Source: Bacteroidales bacterium (GTDB taxonomy: Bacteria; Bacteroidota; Bacteroidia; Bacteroidales; Muribaculaceae). Taken from it: DNA of 64,000 bases. Below, one piece after another: positions 17,285-26,707 of the stretch; positions within the stretch are counted from its first letter, which is position 1; every line of letters starts with the position of its first letter. The DNA lies in assembly GCA_015061085.1 (NCBI GenBank), contig SUXG01000001.1, positions 62,001-126,000 on the forward strand. The letters run 5' to 3'. Below the pieces are notes generated by a model. That model worked only from the letters and a program-made list of their open reading frames with translations. It was not told where the DNA came from and did no database searches. A program made the translations under genes and the position numbers.

Positions 17285-18766
17285 ATGAAGATCAAAATTT
17301 GGTTGATATTATTGATGACAATGGTGTCAACGCATTGGGTCAGTGCGTTGACGATAGAGACATCGTCGGGCAATTTGGCTTCGTTGGTAAGCGAGGAAAT
17401 GCGTTCCGAGCAGTCGCTGACTCTTGTCGGGACAATGGATGCTCGCGATTTTGTCGCTATGCACGATTTTTTCCCTTCGTTGCGCACGCTTGATATTTCG
17501 GCGGTCGTAATAGAGGAGCTTGTCGCTATCGACCGATTGCTTGGAGGAAAGACGTTTTTTGAAGCAGACGCACTACCTCCGCAAGCATTCTTCGGCATGG
17601 GGTTGACATCGGTCGCTTTGCCACAAGGACTAAAAAAAATCAACGAAGGAGCATTTACGGCGGTGCCATTGAAAAAGATTGACATCCCGGTATCTGTCAT
17701 AACGATAGGAGACTACTCGTTCTATGATTGCGATGAGCTTGAAAGTATAACTCTTACATCGGAGATTGAGGAAATTGGCGACTATGTGTTTGCCGGATGC
17801 GATAGATTAGCGACGGTGGATTTGTCGTCGGCTCGATTGGATAGTGTCAGCGAAGCTGCGTTTGCTAATTGTGTGTCGCTTAAGGAAGTTAAATTCTCAA
17901 CTGCTACGACAGCAATCTGCGACATGACATTTATGAATTGTGTCGCTTTGGAAAGCATTGCATTGCCGTCGGAATTGCGACGCATAGGAGAGAGGGCATT
18001 CTATGGTTGCGGATTGACATATATTGAATTGCCGACTTTGGTGGAGACAGTAGGAGAGTTTGCTTTTGCGGCATCTCCTAAATTGGAAAAGGTCTTCATT
18101 AAAGGAAAGGCGACACAATTGTGTGATGGCGCTTTTTTCTACTGTCCGAGGTTGGCAAGCATCGATGCGCAAATCAGTAATGTTGCCGACTATCTTTTTT
18201 GTGGAGATGAGTCTCTCAGATTTGAATCAGAAGATTTTGTCAACGTAGAAGAGATAGGCGATTATGCGCTATATAACAACAAGTCGCAAAAGATTATCAT
18301 CGGTCCGTCGATGTCATCATTAGGCGATAAAGCGATGGCAGGTATGAATCGATTGACATTGATTGACGTTTCAGCATTGGAAGAACGTGTGCCTCAACTT
18401 GGCGAGAGTGTTTTTGAATGGGTGTCGCAACCGGAGGTGACTTTGAGGGTTGCCGACGGAACGGAACAAGCATGGAGATCGTCGTCGCAATGGAACGAAT
18501 TTAAGATTGTGGACTATTCATCTGTTGTTAAAATCGATAAGGAGAAGAATGACATCAAAGCATGGTTTGGCGAAGGCGTACTCAATATTCAATCGACAGA
18601 CGTAATTCGTAGAGTCAGCATATACGCATTGCAAGGCATACACATGGCAACATTGCATCCAAATCAGACATCGACAGAGTGTCAAATGAATGAACTAACA
18701 GAAAAGATATATATCGTAGTAGTGACCACCGACAATCAAGTCGCTACGTTTAAATTGATAAGATAA
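17285..18766 (+). CDS. BspA-type leucine-rich-repeat (LRR_5) secreted protein
   Basis: A signal peptide (about 1-20) precedes a run of LRR_5-like repeats (residues about 95-375). These have the form '(L/I)..I.LP..(L/V)..IG..AF.GC..L', for example IPVSVITIGDYSFYDCDEL and LPSELRRIGERAFYGCGL. Such BspA-like proteins are surface-exposed in oral and gut Bacteroidales and some bind host matrix. The C-terminal ~80 residues (VSIYALQGIHMATL ... VATFKLIR) resemble a T9SS-type sorting tail. trmB begins 9 bases after the stop, so the two are probably co-transcribed. Binding partner cannot be told from sequence. Confidence 0.82.
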   Translation: MKIKIWLILLMTMVSTHWVSALTIETSSGNLASLVSEEMRSEQSLTLVGTMDARDFVAMHDFFPSLRTLDISAVVIEELVAIDRLLGGKTFFEADALPPQAFFGMGLTSVALPQGLKKINEGAFTAVPLKKIDIPVSVITIGDYSFYDCDELESITLTSEIEEIGDYVFAGCDRLATVDLSSARLDSVSEAAFANCVSLKEVKFSTATTAICDMTFMNCVALESIALPSELRRIGERAFYGCGLTYIELPTLVETVGEFAFAASPKLEKVFIKGKATQLCDGAFFYCPRLASIDAQISNVADYLFCGDESLRFESEDFVNVEEIGDYALYNNKSQKIIIGPSMSSLGDKAMAGMNRLTLIDVSALEERVPQLGESVFEWVSQPEVTLRVADGTEQAWRSSSQWNEFKIVDYSSVVKIDKEKNDIKAWFGEGVLNIQSTDVIRRVSIYALQGIHMATLHPNQTSTECQMNELTEKIYIVVVTTDNQVATFKLIR

Positions 18767-18775
18767 ACATAAGAA

Positions 18776-19540
18776 ATGGGCAAAAATAAATTGAAAAAAT
18801 TTGCAGAAATGGAGTCTTTCTCTTGTGTGTTCCAATACCCATGGGCAGTACTTGAGAGAGATGGCTTTCCTTTTATAGGCAAATGGGGTGCAGAATATTT
18901 CGGCAACGACAATCCTATCGTACTTGAATTGGGTTGTGGCAAGGGCGAATACACAGTAGGCCTTGCACGCAAATACCCCGAAAAAAACTTTATCGGCATC
19001 GATATTAAGGGTGCACGCATCTGGACAGGTGCAAAAGCAGCAGAGACTGAAGGGTTGAAAAATGTGGCATTCCTTCGTACAGATATCGAGATGATCGATC
19101 GTTTCTTTGCCACCGATGAGGTGTCGGAGATATGGATTACATTTCCCGACCCACAGATGCAAAAGACACGTCGTCGCTTGACATCGACTCGTTTCTTGGA
19201 GCTATATCGCAAGATACTTCGTGCTAATGGTCTGATTCACCTCAAGACCGACTCTCCATTCCTTTACACCTATACCTCTCGCTTGGTGAAACTAAATAAT
19301 TTTCCGACTGAGGCCGACACCGACGACCTTTATGGTAGCGGTATGGCCGATCCGGTGCTCTCTATCAAGACTTTCTACGAGCAACAATGGCTTTCGCGAG
19401 GTAAGACTATCAAGTTCATCTCGTTCAACCCTCTGCGCGATACGACTCTCCAAGAGCCAGTGGAGGACGACATCGAGCGCGACGACTATCACTCCTACCC
19501 TCGTGGCATTGTGCAAGGCATGAACCCCGCGACCGACTAA
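18776..19540 (+). CDS. trmB: TrmB, tRNA (guanine-N7-)-methyltransferase
   Basis: SAM-dependent enzyme that makes m7G46 in tRNA variable loops. The SAM motif is LELGCGKGEYT (50-60), IGIDIKGARIW follows (73-83), and the family signature FPDPQMQKTRRRL is present near 124-136. The 254-residue length is within the family range. It begins 9 bases after the LRR gene, an unexpected operon partner; the short gap is the only sign of coupling. Confidence 0.93.
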   Translation: MGKNKLKKFAEMESFSCVFQYPWAVLERDGFPFIGKWGAEYFGNDNPIVLELGCGKGEYTVGLARKYPEKNFIGIDIKGARIWTGAKAAETEGLKNVAFLRTDIEMIDRFFATDEVSEIWITFPDPQMQKTRRRLTSTRFLELYRKILRANGLIHLKTDSPFLYTYTSRLVKLNNFPTEADTDDLYGSGMADPVLSIKTFYEQQWLSRGKTIKFISFNPLRDTTLQEPVEDDIERDDYHSYPRGIVQGMNPATD

Positions 19541-19656
19541 GAACCGAAATCGAGGTTTCGATGTTTAATACTAACGGCGTCAGCTGTTAAATTTATGAAA
19601 TTCTCGAATTTATAGACATAAAAACTATTGTAAAATTATTAAATTATAACAAAATA

Positions 19657-20796
19657 ATGACACACGATCCTATATATCCGGCGCTTATCATTGAAGCGCT
19701 AAAAACTGTCCGTTATCCGGGCAATGGAAAAGACCTTGTAGAAAACGACATGATCGAAGACGACATCCGTATCGACGGACGCAAGGTGACTTTTTCTCTT
19801 ATTTTTGATAAACCGACCGACCCATTCATCAAAAGTGTGGTCAGAGCTGCTGAAACAGCTATCCTCACCTACGTCGGCGCTGATGTCGAAATCAAAGGCA
19901 ACATCGCTGCCAAGGCTCGTCGTCCACTCCCTGAAAAGCCGGCTAATCCGCTTCCGGGCGTTAAAAACATCATCGGCGTATCATCGGGCAAGGGTGGCGT
20001 AGGAAAATCTACAGTCGCTTCCAACCTCGCTGTCGCTCTCGCGGCTAAGGGCTACAAGGTCGGACTTCTCGATGCCGACATCTTTGGTCCTTCAGTGCCT
20101 AAAATGTTTGGCGTCGAAGACGAGCAACTCTACATGGAGGAGGTCGATGGCGTCAACAAGATTGTGCCTATGGAGAAATATGGTGTCAAGTTGCTCTCCA
20201 TCGGTTTTGTAGTCGACAAGAATAGTGCAGTGCTTTGGCGTGGCGGTATGGCAAGCAACGCATTGCGTCAGCTCATTACCGATGCCAATTGGGGTGAACT
20301 CGATTACTTCATCATCGATATGCCTCCGGGCACATCTGACATCCACCTCACTCTCGTTCAGACACTCCCGATCACAGGCGTCGTAGTGGTCAGCACTCCA
20401 CAGGAAGTGGCTCTTGCCGATGCTCGTAAGGGTATTGCAATGTTCACAGGCGATAAAGTCAATGTGCCTATCTTGGGCCTTGTCGAAAATATGGCCTGGT
20501 TCACTCCTCTTCAGCATCCTGAAGAAAAATACTTCATTTTTGGCAATGGCGGTGGCGTGCGCTTGGCAGAAGAGATGGGCGTTGACCTTTTGGCACAAGT
20601 GCCATTGGTGGCTGACATCTGTGGCAATGGCGATGCCGGCACTCCGGCTGCTCTCGGATTGACAGCCGACGGTCAACCTGCCGGTCCGACTCCACAAGTT
20701 GACGCTTTCTGGAATCTCGCTGACAACGTAGTCAAAGCCATCGACCGTCGCAACGACACCCTGCCTCCGACAAGCGTAGTCAAAATGAATAGCTAA
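19657..20796 (+). CDS. Mrp/ApbC-type P-loop ATPase, Fe-S cluster carrier
   Basis: MRP/NBP35-family ATPase thought to carry and deliver Fe-S clusters. An N-terminal MIP18/DUF59-like domain (about 5-80) precedes the ATPase with deviant Walker A SSGKGGVGKST (109-119) and DMPPGTSDIHLT (about 226-237). The CxxC pair that usually follows the ENM motif and bridges the cluster between subunits is missing. Here the segment reads ENMAWFTPLQHPEEKYFIFG. I recall the same in Bacteroides homologues. The gene has a 116-base AT-rich leader and is followed by a hairpin, so it looks monocistronic. Confidence 0.88.
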   Translation: MTHDPIYPALIIEALKTVRYPGNGKDLVENDMIEDDIRIDGRKVTFSLIFDKPTDPFIKSVVRAAETAILTYVGADVEIKGNIAAKARRPLPEKPANPLPGVKNIIGVSSGKGGVGKSTVASNLAVALAAKGYKVGLLDADIFGPSVPKMFGVEDEQLYMEEVDGVNKIVPMEKYGVKLLSIGFVVDKNSAVLWRGGMASNALRQLITDANWGELDYFIIDMPPGTSDIHLTLVQTLPITGVVVVSTPQEVALADARKGIAMFTGDKVNVPILGLVENMAWFTPLQHPEEKYFIFGNGGGVRLAEEMGVDLLAQVPLVADICGNGDAGTPAALGLTADGQPAGPTPQVDAFWNLADNVVKAIDRRNDTLPPTSVVKMNS

Positions 20797-20815
20797 CGTA
20801 AACCATTAAAATTAA

Positions 20816-20853
20816 TGAAATCTCGGAAATTTCTACAAATTCCCGAGATTTCA
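20816..20853 (+). terminator. hairpin after the Mrp-type gene
   Basis: TGAAATCTCGG (20816-20826) and CCGAGATTTCA (20843-20853) form a perfect 11-bp stem with a 16-base loop. No T run follows. It lies before the GH85-like gene and covers an in-frame upstream ATG (20815), arguing against that ATG being used. Confidence 0.6.
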
Positions 20854-20883
20854 CCAATAATAATATATCCATCTAAAACCATT

Positions 20884-23800
20884 ATGAAAAAGTTTCTTCT
20901 TGTATCATTCATCTCGCTTGGGACATCGCTTGCGACAAGTGCTCAATATCTTCGTCCCGGGCAAATTGACCAAAGTCCAAGTGGAACAGAGTTTCGCATC
21001 GCTGATTGGCAGAAAGGCACTCCACTATCAAATGACGATAATTTCTTCATTTCACGTGTTAAACCGAAAGCGAGATTTGTCAACTCTGCGACTCAGATTA
21101 ACACTAAACTCATTCCTTGGTGGGAATGGGACACTAATAGCATCTATAGTGAACATAAGGACTATTCTCACTATAGCAAGAAGATACTGAATTGGTTTCC
21201 ATACGGATTTAGCTATAGCTACTCTACTAAGTCGCCGTTTGAAATTTTGCCCAATGGCTTGTTCAATAGCGAAGTATTCTCGATGTGGCAATACATCTCT
21301 ACTTGGGGTGCATGGAGCGATCGGTTCATGCGCTTGCCGGGTAATTTTGCCGATGTGGCACATAAAAATGGTGTCGCTGTAGCTACTCAGTCAACACCTG
21401 CTTTTGGTGCGGACATGGCAAGCAATGGTTGGGGCGATCTTTACATTGAACTTGGAGCTACCGAAGAGAGCCGCAATAAGGTCATCGAATACCTTGACTA
21501 TTATGGTATCGATGGCATCGGTTACAACTCGGAATATGTCGGTGGCTACAATGCTCATGGTATCCCTGAGGTCGTAAAGCTCAACAAAGCCATTACTCAG
21601 CATTTCGAGCGTAAGTACACAGGCGATATGAAGTCGTTTTCTGCTGAGAATATATGGTATGACGGAGAGACGCTGACTGCCGGACCGACATTCGACAATG
21701 GCATCACCCCAAAGACAGAAATCTTCTTCGGTGATGCCGACAACAAGACTGCGTCATACTTCCTCAATTACAACTGGAACGCCAACTTCAATAACGGAAA
21801 TGTAGAATACCTTCCGGCGTCTATCGAGTACACTGCCAACACTCTGAAACGCAATCCGTTTGATGTCTATGCGACGTTTGACCTCCAAGGCGGCTATCCT
21901 GTTTTGACCGGCAACGGCGAGCAGAATGGACGTTGGCAATATCTCTACGACAAAGCAGTCTCTATCGGTATGTGGTCGGGCCACGATTCCAACACATTCT
22001 GGGAACGCCGATTTGCTTACGGCTCTCAACCTCTCGAAGTGCAGCACACCTATCAGCGATTGCTTGAACGTTGGTACACCAATAGTCGCTTCAATCCTAT
22101 CCACGCTCTCGATGTCTCACTCGAAGTCAACGAGAACATTGACAACTCACTTGATACCGAGTTCTTCGGTCTCTCTAAAATGGTAGCGGCGCAAAGCACT
22201 CTTTGCTGGAATCTCGACGAAGAGCCGTTCTATAGTGCATTCAATCTTGGCAATGGTCAGTATTTCAATTGGCAAGGCATCCGTCAGCACTCCAATGAGT
22301 GGACTAATATCGGTATTCAAGACTATCTGCCGACATGGCGTTGGTGGTGGGCTGCATCACCTCTCGGCAGAGACTACTCATCTGCTCCGGTGGGACTTTG
22401 TGCAGAGTTTGATTGGAACGACGCATGGATGGGTGGCTCGTCTCTTCGCATTCGTGGCACAGAGTCGCAAAGCGCCGTATTGCACTTGTTTAAGACTCGT
22501 TTTGACCTCCAAACCGGCGACATCGTCACTGTGCGTTACAAACTTGCAAATGGATCTGCTGACATTGCATTGATGCTCGGCTATGGCGAAGATTGCTCGC
22601 AATGGACATCTGCTCAGGACCTCATTGTGCTATCAGCCGATCAAACAGCCGCGCCTGAGTGGATCGAAAAGAGTTTTACAATCTCGGAGGCTAAACAATT
22701 GGCACTAATCGCATTGCAATTTGACAATGCATCAGAACTCGACATCAATATCGGCGAGGTTTCTGTTCGTAGAGCAGAATACACAGCACCTGATACCCCT
22801 ATAGTGACATCAGCCACTCTTCTCGCTGCTCATAAAGATGGTCTCGACGCGAAGGTGATATTCGACCTCAATCTTGCAGAGGGCAACCGTCAAGGTCACT
22901 ACAACATCGACCACAACGCTTCACTCTATAAAATCTACGCTCGCATTAATTATGCCGAGTCGGAAGAAACTACACTTATGGGTGCTACCACATCGTGGGC
23001 TGCACTATTCTTCTCTGCACCTTACGACCCTGTAAAGGCGAAAGCTGAGGGCGCTACGCTTTCTGTCGGCGTTTCTGCTGTCAGTCTCGACATGCAGAGC
23101 GAATCGGCTATCGCATGGAGCGAACCGATGACTATCGAATTCGGCGCAGAGACATATATAACTAACGACGACATCGAAGTTTCCGACTCATTCATCACTG
23201 ATAAAGAGCAGTTCAGTATTGGTTACAAAGACCCACTCCATGCTCCGGCAGAGAGTTGGAAACTCATCGGTCCATACAACAACGCATCATTTGAAACACC
23301 GATCGAACTCGCTATCGGTGGCAGCCACAACTTCAATGCCACAGCCGACATCGATGCCGATGCCGTCAGTCTCGAAGCGCTTCCTTATGGCACATACGAC
23401 ATCGAAGCATACGACGCTCAAGGTAACGTGCGCCGCCTCCATTCGGCTATCCATATCTATAACGATGTGTCTGTAACAGAGCCTATTATATCATCGTTCC
23501 ATCCAGTTGACACCAACGGTGATGGTGACGCTATCTCTGAAGTGACTGAAGAGATGACTACTGCCACTCTCGACGAAAACGCCGACTACTTGATGGTCAA
23601 CAACGACGGCACACTATCTGATCTCAAGACTACTCACACCACATTGCCGGGCACCGGAATGAAACTTCGTCCTTCCGACACATTGACAATGCAATACACT
23701 GCTGAATCGGGTGCTGTAGGCTCTGTTTCTCGCGGCGTCAATCTTCGTGGATACTCACTCGGTATTCCTGCCGGACAAGCAGGTGTGCAAGCCGACGTTG

Positions 23801-25077
23801 AGACCATTGAAGATGGTGAAGGTTGGGAAAAGGTCACTGTTGATGAATCCAACCTCAAATTCAGCGTCGCATTCTGGGTGAAATTCACTGACCTCTCAGA
23901 CCCTACATGGCTGCTCAACATACGCAACCCTAAAGACGCGTGGCCGTACTCCGACTGGGGTTGGCTTTGGGGAACTATCTCCGACGACGGCTATCTCAAC
24001 AATATCTCTATCCGTAGCCACCACAACAATACATTCGTTTACGACTTCACCGACGACAATGGAAAGGGCAAAGTGAAGTTTGAAGAAAATGCGTGGTATC
24101 ATGTCGCATACGTTTTTGATGAGTACAAGATTACCGAATCAAGCTACTACGGCATATTCACCGATTCCGAACGCAACTTCTCGCTCTACATCAATGGTCA
24201 ACTAATCACCCCAAAGTCTGTCACCGAGCCAAAGGACAAGGCATGGAAAGACTTCGACCCTAATGCTATCATAGCTGTCGGGGGTACAGCAGGTGTCGGC
24301 AGTTTTGCCGGCTACGATGCAGTGATCGACAACCTACAATTCTATAACGTGGCTCTTGATGCCGATGCCATTGCATCGACTATGGGAGACATTGACGCTG
24401 CCAATCCTCCTGCAGGCATGACAGCCCTTTGGGACTTCGAAGGCGACGACATCTATCGCAACACTCTCTCGACCTATCCGGAAGCAGTGCTCAACCATGC
24501 TTTCAGCACACATTCGACTTCTATGGACGAGATAGTCACCGCAGGCTATCCGGCGTTGCGTGGCTCTAAAGCCCAACCGACAACGCTTATCCCTACACTC
24601 ACTGCGGCTGACGCATACGCAACAACATCCGACATCACTATCGACGAACAAGGCGTAGCCCACGGCTCAGCTGAACTTCGTTTCCCAAGCCTCGAAAACG
24701 GCACATATCGCATCTACACGCCTCAACTCAACCTCGACAACAGCATCGGTAACGACAAGGCAGAATATGCCTACATCTATGTCGTCAACCTTGATGGAAA
24801 AATAAATTCAGGCATCGTCGGCACAACAATCGACGGTATCGACTTCAAACCTTATCCATCGCCATTCAGCGATACTCTCAACGCCACAGTTCAAACTGAT
24901 GGTGACTACACTCTCCACCTTGTCGATCTTTGTGGTAACATAGTGGCACAGACCGATGCATCATTGACTGCAGGTCAGTCGATTACACTTCGCACTAATG
25001 TTCAGTCAGGCATCTATATCGCCGTGCTCCTACGCGAAAATCGCATCATCGGCTCTGCCAAAGTAGTCAAACTATAA
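20884..25077 (+). CDS. secreted GH85-like endo-beta-N-acetylglucosaminidase with LamG and T9SS tail
   Basis: GH85 enzymes cut the chitobiose core of N-glycans, releasing them from glycoproteins. A signal peptide (MKKFLLVSFISLGTSLATSA) is followed by the catalytic TIM barrel (about 50-480). Family landmarks are FSMWQYISTWGAWSD, the VAHKNGVAVATQ strand and YYGIDGIGYNSEY, where Asn215 and Glu217 give the N-x-E pair of substrate-assisted catalysis. Beta-sandwich modules follow, then a LamG/concanavalin-like domain (about 985-1170) and a T9SS type A-like tail (about 1320-1397). I chose the second Met because the first (20815) lies in a hairpin and gives no signal peptide. Family call is by motif; substrate is inferred. 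Confidence 0.82.
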   Translation: MKKFLLVSFISLGTSLATSAQYLRPGQIDQSPSGTEFRIADWQKGTPLSNDDNFFISRVKPKARFVNSATQINTKLIPWWEWDTNSIYSEHKDYSHYSKKILNWFPYGFSYSYSTKSPFEILPNGLFNSEVFSMWQYISTWGAWSDRFMRLPGNFADVAHKNGVAVATQSTPAFGADMASNGWGDLYIELGATEESRNKVIEYLDYYGIDGIGYNSEYVGGYNAHGIPEVVKLNKAITQHFERKYTGDMKSFSAENIWYDGETLTAGPTFDNGITPKTEIFFGDADNKTASYFLNYNWNANFNNGNVEYLPASIEYTANTLKRNPFDVYATFDLQGGYPVLTGNGEQNGRWQYLYDKAVSIGMWSGHDSNTFWERRFAYGSQPLEVQHTYQRLLERWYTNSRFNPIHALDVSLEVNENIDNSLDTEFFGLSKMVAAQSTLCWNLDEEPFYSAFNLGNGQYFNWQGIRQHSNEWTNIGIQDYLPTWRWWWAASPLGRDYSSAPVGLCAEFDWNDAWMGGSSLRIRGTESQSAVLHLFKTRFDLQTGDIVTVRYKLANGSADIALMLGYGEDCSQWTSAQDLIVLSADQTAAPEWIEKSFTISEAKQLALIALQFDNASELDINIGEVSVRRAEYTAPDTPIVTSATLLAAHKDGLDAKVIFDLNLAEGNRQGHYNIDHNASLYKIYARINYAESEETTLMGATTSWAALFFSAPYDPVKAKAEGATLSVGVSAVSLDMQSESAIAWSEPMTIEFGAETYITNDDIEVSDSFITDKEQFSIGYKDPLHAPAESWKLIGPYNNASFETPIELAIGGSHNFNATADIDADAVSLEALPYGTYDIEAYDAQGNVRRLHSAIHIYNDVSVTEPIISSFHPVDTNGDGDAISEVTEEMTTATLDENADYLMVNNDGTLSDLKTTHTTLPGTGMKLRPSDTLTMQYTAESGAVGSVSRGVNLRGYSLGIPAGQAGVQADVETIEDGEGWEKVTVDESNLKFSVAFWVKFTDLSDPTWLLNIRNPKDAWPYSDWGWLWGTISDDGYLNNISIRSHHNNTFVYDFTDDNGKGKVKFEENAWYHVAYVFDEYKITESSYYGIFTDSERNFSLYINGQLITPKSVTEPKDKAWKDFDPNAIIAVGGTAGVGSFAGYDAVIDNLQFYNVALDADAIASTMGDIDAANPPAGMTALWDFEGDDIYRNTLSTYPEAVLNHAFSTHSTSMDEIVTAGYPALRGSKAQPTTLIPTLTAADAYATTSDITIDEQGVAHGSAELRFPSLENGTYRIYTPQLNLDNSIGNDKAEYAYIYVVNLDGKINSGIVGTTIDGIDFKPYPSPFSDTLNATVQTDGDYTLHLVDLCGNIVAQTDASLTAGQSITLRTNVQSGIYIAVLLRENRIIGSAKVVKL

Positions 25078-25090
25078 TTCTCGCGACTCA

Positions 25091-25126
25091 CTCTCCTCGG
25101 TCATAACAAATAGCGACCGAGGAGAG
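25091..25126 (+). terminator. strong hairpin after the GH85-like gene
   Basis: CTCTCCTCGGTC (25091-25102) and GACCGAGGAGAG (25115-25126) form a perfect 12-bp stem with a 12-base loop. It is followed by A residues, not T, so its termination activity is inferred from its position. Confidence 0.6.
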
Positions 25127-25187
25127 AAAAATCAAGTGATAGCATCGTGCTCGTTTAATCTGCGGAGCGTTGATCAATAGACTTAAA

Positions 25188-25219
25188 TTTGGAGAATTGG
25201 CATGGTTTTAGTATATTTG
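25188..25219 (+). promoter_or_regulatory. promoter for the psd-pssA operon
   Basis: TTTG (25188-25191), 20 bases, then TATATTTG (25212-25219). The transcript should begin near 25226, 25 bases before the GTG start of psd. Confidence 0.75.
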
Positions 25220-25250
25220 CAGATTATTTAACAGATTTATAACAAAGATA

Positions 25251-25919
25251 GTGAAAATACATAGAGAAGGGACAAATATATTAATTCTATTGTTTATCGT
25301 ATTGGCAGCGCTGAATGTTCCGGTGTGGTTGTTTTTACCACCGGTCGTATTGCCATGTATTTTCTCAGGATTGTCGCTGATGTTCTATCTTTTTGTATTC
25401 AATTTCTTTCGTTCGCCACGTCGCTATTATAAGGGAGAGAGAGAGGATATGATCGTATCGTCGGTTGATGGCACAGTGGTAGCTCTTGAAGAAGTGATAG
25501 AGCCGGAATACATCAAGGGTCCGGCCATCCAATTGTCGGTCTTTATGACTCCGATGAATGTACATGCCAATTGGTTTCCTGTTGACGGTCAGGTGGATTA
25601 TGTTCGTCATCACAAAGGACGTTTCCTTTCGGCTTATCTTCCAAAGTCGAGTACAGAAAACGAGCGTAGCACAATAGGCATCGTATGTCGCAATGGAGAG
25701 CGCATTACTGCTCGCCAGATAGCCGGCGCAATGGCTCGTCGTATTGTGACATACGCCGAAGAAGGCGATGAAGCAAATATTGATAATCACATGGGATTCA
25801 TCAAATTTGGTTCGCGTGTCGATTTGTTTTTGCCGTTGAATGCAGAGGTTTTTGTGAAGCTTGGCGATAAAACTTGGGGAGGACTGACGCCATTGGCAAA
25901 ACTAAAAGGGAAAGTGTAA
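25251..25919 (+). CDS. psd: phosphatidylserine decarboxylase proenzyme
   Basis: Makes phosphatidylethanolamine from phosphatidylserine at the inner membrane. Short (PSD-B type 2) form, 222 residues. Two N-terminal membrane segments (about 9-51) precede the soluble part. The self-cleavage site that creates the pyruvoyl group is Gly187-Ser188 in GFIKFGSRVDLF; FMTPMNVHANW (98-108) is also conserved. It starts with GTG at 25251; there is no ATG nearby and the spacing from the promoter fits. It leads an operon with pssA 46 bases downstream. Confidence 0.94.
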   Translation: MKIHREGTNILILLFIVLAALNVPVWLFLPPVVLPCIFSGLSLMFYLFVFNFFRSPRRYYKGEREDMIVSSVDGTVVALEEVIEPEYIKGPAIQLSVFMTPMNVHANWFPVDGQVDYVRHHKGRFLSAYLPKSSTENERSTIGIVCRNGERITARQIAGAMARRIVTYAEEGDEANIDNHMGFIKFGSRVDLFLPLNAEVFVKLGDKTWGGLTPLAKLKGKV

Positions 25920-25965
25920 TAAACCATAGAGGGAAAATGTAGTCTCATCAAAAACGTAAATCAGT

Positions 25966-26682
25966 ATGAGCATATTAAAGCAAATAAGATATAACATACC
26001 AAATGCCATAACATGTATAAATCTTATCGCCGGTACAGTAGCTATTATTTTGGCATCAAAGGGCGATGAGCCGATCTGTGGGTTGGTAGCATATCAGTGG
26101 GCATTTATTTTTATAGGCATAGCTGCAGTCGCAGACTTTCTCGACGGCTTTATGGCACGACTGCTAAAGGCATATTCAGAAGTGGGTAAAGAGCTTGATT
26201 CTCTTTGCGATTTAGTGAGCTTCGGTGTCGCTCCGGCGGTGATCCTATATAACGCTGTCGTCGCTTGTGGTGGTGCAGAATGGGTGGCATGGTGCAGCCT
26301 TTTGATTCCGGCGGCCGGAGCAATGCGTTTGGCAAAATTTAATGTTGATACGCGTCAAGAAAGCAATTTCATAGGTCTCCCGATTCCGGCAAATGCAATC
26401 TTTTGGATTGGTTTTGTTGCTTTCTATTATGAAATTGGAGGCATACTTAATTGGTTGACTTTAACAGCTATAATAGTGATGAGTTGGCTGATGCTTTCGT
26501 CAATTCGTATCTACTCATTGAAATTCAAAAACTATTCGTTTAAAGAAAATTCTCATCGATATATTCTGGTGATTGCAGCTATCGTTTTTGTAGCTATCGG
26601 AGGATTAATGGGGATGGCGATTACTATTTTATACTATGTTCTCTCGGCTGTCGCTATGCGTTTCAGAGCCGGGCTAAAATAA
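25966..26682 (+). CDS. pssA: CDP-diacylglycerol-serine O-phosphatidyltransferase
   Basis: Joins CDP-diacylglycerol and serine to make phosphatidylserine, the substrate of the Psd encoded just upstream. The CDP-alcohol phosphatidyltransferase motif DGxxAR(8x)Gx3Dx3D is complete: D60, G61, A64, R65, G74, D78 and D82. About eight hydrophobic membrane segments over 238 residues are typical. Being next to psd, it gives the cell the two-step route to phosphatidylethanolamine from one transcript. Confidence 0.95.
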   Translation: MSILKQIRYNIPNAITCINLIAGTVAIILASKGDEPICGLVAYQWAFIFIGIAAVADFLDGFMARLLKAYSEVGKELDSLCDLVSFGVAPAVILYNAVVACGGAEWVAWCSLLIPAAGAMRLAKFNVDTRQESNFIGLPIPANAIFWIGFVAFYYEIGGILNWLTLTAIIVMSWLMLSSIRIYSLKFKNYSFKENSHRYILVIAAIVFVAIGGLMGMAITILYYVLSAVAMRFRAGLK

Positions 26683-26707
26683 TTATTGACTTATATCAGT
26701 AGAAATA

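Noticed and set aside
20815-20883. Upstream in-frame start for the GH85-like gene
   Set aside because: It would add 23 residues before the signal peptide and begins inside the hairpin that follows the Mrp-type gene.
21052-21067. TTTCACGTGTTAAAC, parS-like
   Set aside because: Symmetry broken by an extra base and mismatches, and it is inside the GH85-like coding sequence.
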